Shown: positions 33,962 to 39,369 of the stretch, in pieces
How positions within the stretch are numbered: the first letter of the stretch is position 1
How the letters are laid out: the number at the start of each line of letters is the position of its first letter
Assembly (NCBI RefSeq): GCF_000761545.1
Contig: NZ_JPMY01000017.1
Coordinates: forward strand, 1 to 39,369
Reading direction: 5' to 3'
Source: Pseudomonas sp. ML96
Lineage (GTDB): Bacteria > Pseudomonadota > Gammaproteobacteria > Pseudomonadales > Pseudomonadaceae
DNA length: 39,369 nt
Made by a program: the position numbers and the translations under genes
The notes under the pieces: model-generated
Database searches by the model: none
What the model saw: the letters and a program-made list of their open reading frames with translations, nothing else
What the model was told of the DNA's origin: nothing

Positions 33962-34425
33962 TCGACCTGCCTGAGGCCGAGGCGCAGCTGCTGCTGGACA
34001 ACCAGCTGTGCTTCAAGCTCTACGCCGCCTCACGCGCGGTGATTCGCGCCTACAAGCCGATGCTTGACGAGCTGGGCCTGACCTACCCGCAGTACCTGGT
34101 CATGCTGGTGCTCTGGGAATGGCAGGCCCGCCCGCCGGAGCAGGCCACGGTCAAGGCGCTGGGTGAGCGGCTGATGCTCGATTCCGGCACCCTGACGCCG
34201 CTGCTCAAGCGTCTGGAGCAACTCGGCCTGGTGCAGCGCAAGCGCTCCAGTGCCGACGAGCGCGAGCTGCGCCTGGCACTGAGCGATGCAGGCGTGGCGC
34301 TGCGCGAGCGGGTATTGCCGCTCAAGCAGCGCCTGCTGTGCGAGAGCGGTGTCGACATGGATGATCTGGAAGGCCTGCGCCAGAGCCTGGGCCAGCTACT
34401 GGCGCTGGTTACGACTCACTCGTGA
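33958..34425 (+). CDS. ospR: MarR/OhrR-family redox-sensing regulator OspR
   Basis: 155-residue dimeric winged-helix repressor. Cys18 in the N-terminal helix (DNQLCFKLYAASRAVIRAYKPMLDELGLTYPQYLVMLVLWE) is the position of the peroxidatic cysteine in OhrR proteins; Cys128 in the C-terminal helix could form the intersubunit disulfide of two-Cys members. The DNA-binding wing is LMLDSGTLTPLLKRLEQLGLVQRKRSSADERELRL. In P. aeruginosa OspR represses the adjacent peroxidase gene and affects pigment and quorum-sensing genes. Coupled to gpx by ATGA. Its 3' end overlaps the convergent hybrid kinase gene by 17 bases. Confidence 0.92.
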   Translation: MIDLPEAEAQLLLDNQLCFKLYAASRAVIRAYKPMLDELGLTYPQYLVMLVLWEWQARPPEQATVKALGERLMLDSGTLTPLLKRLEQLGLVQRKRSSADERELRLALSDAGVALRERVLPLKQRLLCESGVDMDDLEGLRQSLGQLLALVTTHS

Positions 34426-36721
34426 GTGGCAGCCAGTTGTCCAGCAGGGTGGCCAGGTCTTCGCGGCGGAAGGGTTTGGCCAGATAGTCGTTCATGCCGG
34501 CGGCCTGGCAGCGCTCGCGCTCGTCGGGCAGGGCGTTGGCAGTCAGGGCGATGATCGGCAGGTCCGGCCACTGGCCGCTCTGGCGGATACGCCGGGTGGC
34601 TTCGTAGCCATCCATCACCGGCATGTTGCAGTCCATCAGCACCAGGTCCACTGGGTGCTTCTCCAGGTAGGCGATGGCCTCGCCGCCATGGGCGGTGACG
34701 GCGACCTCGCAACCCAGCTTGCCCAGCATGCCTTTGGCCACCATCTGGTTGACCTGGTTGTCCTCGACCAGCAGCACGCGGGCCTGGTGGGGGCGGTTGG
34801 GCGTCTTGTCCTGCAGCTCGGTCGCGCCACTTTGATGTGGCAGCAGCAGGCGCTGCAGGCTCTGGTACAACGCGGCGCGCGACAGTGGTCGTGGCAGCTG
34901 CTCGAAGGGCAGCAGGGCTGCGGCCTGTTCGCCCTGGATGAAGGTGCCGTAGGCCGATACCAGCAGCAGCGGCCCCGCGAAGCGTTGGCGCAGCTTCGGC
35001 AGCTGTTCCGGGTCGGTACAGATCAGCAGGTCGGCCTGCTGCAGAGCTTCCATGTTCTCCAGTCGCTGATAACTCAGCCCCCAGTTGGGCAGCCAGCCAT
35101 CGAACAGCTCGGCCAGACCGCTGCCGGCGGGGCAGATGGCGGCGACCTTGCCTGGCAGTCCCGGCCAGCGTGGCGGCGGCGTATGGGCGTGGAGCGGCAG
35201 ATTGGCGCTGAACTGGCTGCCGATGCCCTCGCGCGAATGCAGGTTCAGCTCGCCATCCATGGCCTCGCACAGGCGGCGCGTCAGGGCCAGGCCCAAACCG
35301 GTGCCACCGAACTGGCGGGTGATGCCGGCGCCAGCCTGGATAAAGGGGTGGAAGATGCGCTTCTGCGCGTCCTCGGCGATGCCGATACCGGTGTCGTTGA
35401 CCAGCAGGCGGATGCCAGTGGGGCAGGGGCTGACGCGCAGGTCGACGCGCCCGTTACGGGTGAACTTGAGGGCGTTGGACAGCAGGTTACTGACGATCTG
35501 CCGTACCCGCGTCGGGTCGCCCAGCACCTGGGCTGGCAGCTGTGGGTCGATCAGGCAGGTCAGTTCGACATTCGGCGCGACGTTCTGCGACAGCAGGCTG
35601 GCGGTTTCTTCCACCAGGTTGCCGAGGTCGAAGGGAATGCGCTCCAGCTCCAGTTGGCCGGCCTCGAACTTGGACAGGTCGAGGATATCGTTGAGCAGGT
35701 CCACCAGGACCTTGCCGGAGTCGTGGGCGATCGACAGCTGTTGGCGTTGTTCGTTGCTCAGGCTGCCATCCAGGGCCAGCGCCAGCATGCCCAGCAGGCC
35801 GTTGAGCGGGGTGCGGATCTCATGGCTCATGTTGGCCAGGAAGGCGGCGCGGGCCTGGGCCATTTCCAGCGCGGTGCTGCGCGCCTGCTCCAGCTCGTGG
35901 TTGGAGTGGGTCAGGCGGGCGTTGGTCGCCTTCAGCTCCGCAGTACGGGCGGAGACGATGTTCTCCAGCTCACCGAGGTACTGGGTCAGGCGGTCCTCGG
36001 CCTCACGCCGTTGGCTGATTTCCTGGTGGATGTTGGCCAGTTGCTGGTTGGTCACCGCCACCAGGGTGCCGATCTCGTCGCGCTCGTGGCCGCTGGGGCA
36101 GGGCACCGGGCTGAAGTCGCGGCGCGGATCGCGGTCGCTGAGGGCGCGGATCACCCCGACCAGCGGCTTGGTCAGCATGGCGTAGAACAGCACCAGCAGG
36201 ATCAGCGACAGCATCAGGCTGCGGGCGAAGCCAGTGAGCAGAGTGAGCATGGCGCGGCGCAGGAAGTGGCTGCCGAAGGCATAGGTGTCCACTTCGATGC
36301 GCAGCACGCCGAGCGGCTCGTTGGGCGCATGGTCGACGAACAGCGGATTTTCGAACAGGCGACGCTCACCGAACATGAAGTCGCTGAATACCCGATAGCG
36401 GCTGTCTACCGGCGGTTTGTTGACCGAGGCCAGCACCAACCCGCTGTTGTCGATGATCTCGGCGCGCATCACCGCCGGTGAGCGCAGCAGGCCGAGCACC
36501 AGCTCCTGGGCCAGTTCGGCGTCGATGTTGTAGGAAATGCGCGCAGCCGGGTTGTGGCTGATTTCCAGCAGCGAGTGGATTTCCCGGTCGATGGAGGCGT
36601 CTTCGCTGGCATAATCCAGTCCGACCTGGATGAGGCTCAGCAGGGTTCCCAGGATGAAGGCCGCCAGTACCGTCAGTTTGGCCTGTTTGAACGACAGGCG
36701 ATGGGTCAGGGAAATATCCAT
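34409..36721 (-). CDS. sagS: Hybrid sensor histidine kinase/response regulator, SagS-like
   Basis: 770-residue membrane hybrid kinase. Order: TM1 (about 14-34), periplasmic sensor region (about 35-155), TM2 (about 158-183), HAMP-like linker, coiled coil (about 225-290), HisKA with phospho-His300 (ANMSHEIRTPLNGLLGM), HATPase with N box SNLLSNALKFT, DTGIGI and GGTGLGLAL, a degenerate spacer domain, and a C-terminal receiver (about 645-765) with phospho-Asp697 (LVLMDCNMPVMDGYEATRR) and the KPF lysine. Layout and position next to ospR/gpx/msrB match my memory of P. aeruginosa SagS, which controls the attached-growth switch and biofilm tolerance. The start at 36721 begins just before TM1; its ribosome-binding site is weak. 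Confidence 0.88.
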   Translation of the reverse strand: MDISLTHRLSFKQAKLTVLAAFILGTLLSLIQVGLDYASEDASIDREIHSLLEISHNPAARISYNIDAELAQELVLGLLRSPAVMRAEIIDNSGLVLASVNKPPVDSRYRVFSDFMFGERRLFENPLFVDHAPNEPLGVLRIEVDTYAFGSHFLRRAMLTLLTGFARSLMLSLILLVLFYAMLTKPLVGVIRALSDRDPRRDFSPVPCPSGHERDEIGTLVAVTNQQLANIHQEISQRREAEDRLTQYLGELENIVSARTAELKATNARLTHSNHELEQARSTALEMAQARAAFLANMSHEIRTPLNGLLGMLALALDGSLSNEQRQQLSIAHDSGKVLVDLLNDILDLSKFEAGQLELERIPFDLGNLVEETASLLSQNVAPNVELTCLIDPQLPAQVLGDPTRVRQIVSNLLSNALKFTRNGRVDLRVSPCPTGIRLLVNDTGIGIAEDAQKRIFHPFIQAGAGITRQFGGTGLGLALTRRLCEAMDGELNLHSREGIGSQFSANLPLHAHTPPPRWPGLPGKVAAICPAGSGLAELFDGWLPNWGLSYQRLENMEALQQADLLICTDPEQLPKLRQRFAGPLLLVSAYGTFIQGEQAAALLPFEQLPRPLSRAALYQSLQRLLLPHQSGATELQDKTPNRPHQARVLLVEDNQVNQMVAKGMLGKLGCEVAVTAHGGEAIAYLEKHPVDLVLMDCNMPVMDGYEATRRIRQSGQWPDLPIIALTANALPDERERCQAAGMNDYLAKPFRREDLATLLDNWLPLTSES

Positions 36722-36812
36722 CTGCGGGGCGGCGGAATCCTTGGTTTGAGGCCTTGCCAAGCATAGCCCATAGCGCCGGATGATCGGCAGTGGTGGAGAT
36801 GAGGAGTTTGTC

Positions 36813-37703
36813 GTGGATTCTCGTTTGAACAGTTTTCTGCAGCGGGCCGATGCGGTACTGGAGCGCATCGAGCCGCTGCTGCCGGCACCGCGGCTGGACC
36901 TGGACTGGAACTCGGTGATTGCCGCGCGCTGGCAGCGCGAGGGGCGCAGCGGCTACCTGCAGGCGCTGCGGGTTAGCCTGGACCTGAGCCTGTCCGACCT
37001 GGTCGGGGTGGACACCCAGCGCGAACAGCTGGCGCGCAACACCCGCCAGTTCGTCGCCGGCCTGCCGGCCAACCACGCCTTGCTCTGGGGCGCGCGTGGT
37101 ACCGGCAAGTCATCGCTGGTGCGGGCGCTGCTGGCCGAGCACGCCGGCTCCGGTCTGCGCCTGATCGAGATCGAGCGTGACCATCTGGCCGATTTGCCCA
37201 GGGTGGTAGAAGCACTGGCCGGTCTGCCGCAGCGTTTCGTGCTGTTCTGCGACGACCTGTCCTTCGAATCCGGCGAGGGCGACTACCGGGTTCTGAAGAG
37301 CGTGCTCGATGGCTCGCTGGAGCGGGCGCCGGATAACGTGCTGCTTTACGCCACCTCCAATCGCCGGCATCTGGTGCCGGAGAGGGAGAGCGACAACCTC
37401 GACAGCCGCATGGTCGATGGCGAGCTGCACCCGAGCGAGGCGATCGAGGACAAGATTGCGCTGTCCGACCGTTTCGGTCTGTGGATCTCCTTCTATCCCT
37501 TTACCCAGGACCATTTCCTCGCCGTGGTGCGCCACTGGGTCGGCGTGCTGGCAGCCCAGGCGGGCTTGCAGTGGCAGTGGGACCATGACCTGGAGATCTT
37601 GGCCATTCGCTGGGCGCTGGGACGTGGCAATCGCAATGGCCGCTGCGCCTACCAGTTCGCCCGCAGCTGGGTCGGCCAGCGTCTGATGGAGGTGCAGCCA
37701 TGA
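36813..37703 (+). CDS. DUF815-family AAA+ ATPase
   Basis: 296-residue ATPase. Walker A is GARGTGKSS (about 92-100 with this start), Walker B FVLFCDDLSFE, and the arginine-rich ATSNRRHLVPER and FGLWISFYPFTQDHFLAVVRHW segments are typical of DUF815. Members are uncharacterised. I choose GTG 36813, with GAGGAG at 36801-36806 six bases upstream; ATG 36780 would add eleven residues encoded across that ribosome-binding site. It is divergent from sagS and overlaps msrC by ATGA (37700-37703), suggesting a functional or at least expression link with msrC. Confidence 0.88.
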   Translation: MDSRLNSFLQRADAVLERIEPLLPAPRLDLDWNSVIAARWQREGRSGYLQALRVSLDLSLSDLVGVDTQREQLARNTRQFVAGLPANHALLWGARGTGKSSLVRALLAEHAGSGLRLIEIERDHLADLPRVVEALAGLPQRFVLFCDDLSFESGEGDYRVLKSVLDGSLERAPDNVLLYATSNRRHLVPERESDNLDSRMVDGELHPSEAIEDKIALSDRFGLWISFYPFTQDHFLAVVRHWVGVLAAQAGLQWQWDHDLEILAIRWALGRGNRNGRCAYQFARSWVGQRLMEVQP

Positions 37704-38182
37704 TCGATCTGCAACAGGCGGGGCAGGGCCGCGAAGGTTACGAGCTGCTGGCCGCGCAGCTGGAATCGCTGCTGGCCGACGAGCGTGACTTCGTCGCCAA
37801 TGCCGCGCAGTTCTCCGCCTTCCTGTTCCATGAGTTGGGCGATCTCAACTGGGCCGGTTTCTACCTCAACAAGGAAGAACAGCTGGTGCTGGGGCCCTTC
37901 CAGGGCAAGGTGGCCTGTGTGCGCATTCCCTTCGGCCGGGGTGTGTGCGGAGCTGCTGCGAGCAGCCGGCAGACTCAGAGGGTCGAGGATGTACACGCCT
38001 TCCCAGGCCACATCGCCTGCGATAGCGCTTCCAACAGCGAGTTGGTGGTGCCGCTGGTCAAGGATGAGCGTCTGATCGGCGTACTCGACCTCGACAGCCC
38101 GAGCCTGGCGCGTTTCAGCACCGAGGATCAGGCCGGCATCGAGCGTCTGGCAGAGATTTTCCTGCGCCTGACCGACTGCTGA
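37700..38182 (+). CDS. msrC: Free methionine-(R)-sulfoxide reductase (fRMsr, GAF domain)
   Basis: 160-residue GAF-domain enzyme that reduces free, not protein-bound, methionine R-sulfoxide. Cysteines 73, 83 and 107 (KVACVRIPFGRGVCGAA and HIACDSASNSELVVP) have the same spacing as Cys84, 94 and 118 of E. coli MsrC, so the catalytic set is complete. Translationally coupled to the DUF815 ATPase by ATGA. It complements MsrB, encoded 4.7 kb upstream. Terminator at 38202-38227. Confidence 0.95.
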   Translation: MIDLQQAGQGREGYELLAAQLESLLADERDFVANAAQFSAFLFHELGDLNWAGFYLNKEEQLVLGPFQGKVACVRIPFGRGVCGAAASSRQTQRVEDVHAFPGHIACDSASNSELVVPLVKDERLIGVLDLDSPSLARFSTEDQAGIERLAEIFLRLTDC

Positions 38183-38201
38183 TCGGCGCCTGGAAACCAG
38201 A

Positions 38202-38227
38202 AAGCCCGGTCTGTGCCGGGCTTTTTT
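38202..38227. terminator. Rho-independent terminator after msrC
   Basis: AAGCCCGG (38202-38209) pairs with CCGGGCTT (38216-38223) around a six-base loop, followed by further T. It lies between convergent genes; the A side is too short to be sure it works on the minus strand. Confidence 0.88.
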
Positions 38228-38248
38228 ATGGATGAGCGGTACGGACGC

Positions 38249-39016
38249 TTAGTCGTAGATGTTCTTCTTCTTCCAGTCGTCTTCACCGAGCGACTTGAGG
38301 CCTTCGTCCAGCTCGCTGGTTTCCGTGACGGCCGGTTTGGCCTTCTCCAGTACCACGGCGTTGGCGCGGGCCAGCGATTCCTCCAGCTGTTGCAGTTGCG
38401 CCTTGTAGCGACCCGCATCGGGCTGCTTGCGCAGGTACTGCACGCCGCGCTCGTAGGCCAGGCGGGCCTGGCCGGGCTGGCCCTGCTGCATGGAGTGCTG
38501 GCCCAAGTTGCTGAAGAACTCGAAATGCAGCTGTACCAGCATGTGGCGGATCTCGCCGAGCCAGCGCTTGGCCTCGGCGGCCTGCAGGACGTGCTCCTGG
38601 GCGGCGCGGGTGATCTGGCCGTGGAGATTCTCCAGGATGAAGCGCACGTCCTTGGCTTTGGCTTCGTTCAGGATCTGCTGCGGCGGGTTGCGTACTGGAA
38701 TGTCGTCGCCCTTGGCGACCATCTCGCGCAGTTCGGCGAGGCGGGTTCTCAGATTGCTGTTCTGCTTGTCGAGTTGCAGCAGGCGATCACCGAGCTGCAA
38801 TTCCAGGCGGCTGAGCATGAGCTTGAGGGCAGGACTCATCAGTTGCCCAGGCATGCTCTCGGAGACGTCGCGGGCGCGACGGACTCGGTCACTGAGGTCG
38901 GCCTTGAGGCGGGCCTTCTCCAGTTTGCTGTTTTCCACCATATGGTTGATGTAGGCAATGGAGAACAGCACCACGATACCGGCGACTATCAGCGCGGTGA
39001 TAACGATTGGGGACAC
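38249..39016 (-). CDS. Membrane-anchored coiled-coil protein of unknown function
   Basis: 255 residues: one N-terminal transmembrane helix (about 3-22, SPIVITALIVAGIVVLFSIAYI), then a long helical cytoplasmic or periplasmic part with heptad-like stretches (SKLEKARLKADLSDRVRRARD; LELQLGDRLLQLDKQNSNLRTRLAELREMV; YKAQLQQLEESLARANAVVLEKA) and a TPR-like GQHSMQQGQPGQARLAYERGVQYLRKQ segment. Acidic C-terminus ends DDWKKKNIYD. No enzyme motif is visible. It lies beside the tRNA operon. I believe a similar hypothetical gene sits there in P. aeruginosa. Confidence 0.8.
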   Translation of the reverse strand: MSPIVITALIVAGIVVLFSIAYINHMVENSKLEKARLKADLSDRVRRARDVSESMPGQLMSPALKLMLSRLELQLGDRLLQLDKQNSNLRTRLAELREMVAKGDDIPVRNPPQQILNEAKAKDVRFILENLHGQITRAAQEHVLQAAEAKRWLGEIRHMLVQLHFEFFSNLGQHSMQQGQPGQARLAYERGVQYLRKQPDAGRYKAQLQQLEESLARANAVVLEKAKPAVTETSELDEGLKSLGEDDWKKKNIYD

Positions 39017-39135
39017 CCTGAAACCTCCCGATGCGCTTCTTTTTCCCCGAGTGTAGTGTGTTAGCCATTACGCTGATAGCACCTTGTCAATTTCCGCATC
39101 GAAGTCTTTGATTTAAAAAAAGTTTTGATTGAGGG

Positions 39136-39164
39136 TTGACGCTCCCTGAAAGGCTCCATAGAAT
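39136..39164 (+). promoter_or_regulatory. Promoter of the tRNA-Glu/tRNA-Gly operon
   Basis: TTGACG (39136-39141), 17-base spacer, TAGAAT (39159-39164), then the GC-rich discriminator GCGCGCC (39165-39171), the form expected of stable-RNA promoters under stringent control. An A/T-rich tract at 39111-39129 directly upstream could act as an UP element. Start of transcription would be near 39172, leaving a leader of about 65 bases. Confidence 0.8.
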
Positions 39165-39237
39165 GCGCGCCACTTTCAGCGAGTTAGCGAAAGCCAAATC
39201 GATGAAAGTTGGGATGCTGTTACAAGCTCCTGGCCAC

Positions 39238-39313
39238 GTCCCCTTCGTCTAGTGGCCTAGGACACCGCCCTTTCACGGCGGTAACAGGGGTTCGAGTCCC
39301 CTAGGGGACGCCA
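39238..39313 (+). tRNA. tRNA-Glu (anticodon TTC)
   Basis: 76 bases. The acceptor stem GTCCCCT (39238-39244) pairs with AGGGGAC (39303-39309), with discriminator G and encoded CCA (39311-39313). The anticodon loop CTTTCAC gives TTC, and the T-arm contains GGTTCGAGTCC. No mismatches in the stems. Confidence 0.97.
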
Positions 39314-39315
39314 TT

Positions 39316-39369
<54 letters not shown>

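Noticed and set aside
34286..36481. 731-residue plus-strand open frame opposite the hybrid kinase
   Set aside because: Gln/Ala/Gly/Leu-rich antisense of conserved kinase motifs with no domain of its own.

Overview
The window is high-GC gammaproteobacterial DNA and reads as Pseudomonas, probably the P. aeruginosa / P. mendocina-oleovorans side of the genus. The main support is the earP-efp pair (arginine-rhamnosylated EF-P), the class II DAHP synthase, and the gene order htpX / small protein / alaA-type aminotransferase / msrB / glutathione peroxidase / ospR / SagS-type hybrid kinase, which I recall from P. aeruginosa. The assignment rests on protein recognition, not on a search. The window starts with a run of 26 G and stops inside a tRNA-Gly, so it looks like a draft contig with artefactual or repeat-limited ends.

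Layout. 1-3056: aldo-keto reductase, an SsuA-like periplasmic sulfonate-binding protein and a MetQ/NlpA-type binding protein, with no permease or ATPase. 3057-5803: a very AT-rich, structured leader, then tonB-exbB-exbD and a 77-residue unknown. 5807-12168: a secreted DJ-1/PfpI protein, three LysR regulators, earP-efp and a TauE/SafE exporter. 12263-15320: a DUF1127 protein, a 143-bp miniature inverted-repeat element, then a DMT exporter - DUF3291 - YcaQ glycosylase run. 15359-18508: the LoiP lipoprotein protease, an internally repeated membrane protein and class II DAHP synthase. 18630-18808: an intergenic array of hairpins with a 60-bp period. 18846-26254: five tightly overlapping minus-strand genes (flavin monooxygenase, BASS transporter, SDR, TauE-like exporter, D-aminoacylase-like amidohydrolase) divergent from an AraC regulator coupled to a spermidine-synthase-like protein. 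26255-28224: DeaD helicase with a long structured leader. 28279-34425: small proteins, ygiD, htpX, alaA, msrB, gpx and ospR. 34409-39016: SagS-type kinase, a DUF815 ATPase, msrC and a coiled-coil membrane protein. 39136-39369: a tRNA-Glu / tRNA-Gly operon.

How the genes may work together. The first 5.5 kb could serve nutrient (probably sulfur) scavenging: two periplasmic binding proteins beside an energy-transducing TonB system, with similar AT-rich motifs in both promoter regions. The right third is enriched for oxidative damage control: MsrB for protein-bound Met-R-sulfoxide, MsrC for free Met-R-sulfoxide, a Cys-type peroxidase under a MarR/OhrR-type operator next to its regulator ospR, and the membrane protease HtpX.

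The least explained parts are the monooxygenase-transporter-amidohydrolase cluster, the hairpin array between it and DAHP synthase, the miniature element upstream of the DMT transporter, and a terminator-like hairpin in the msrB leader. I found no CRISPR array, prophage, intact insertion sequence or clearly broken gene.
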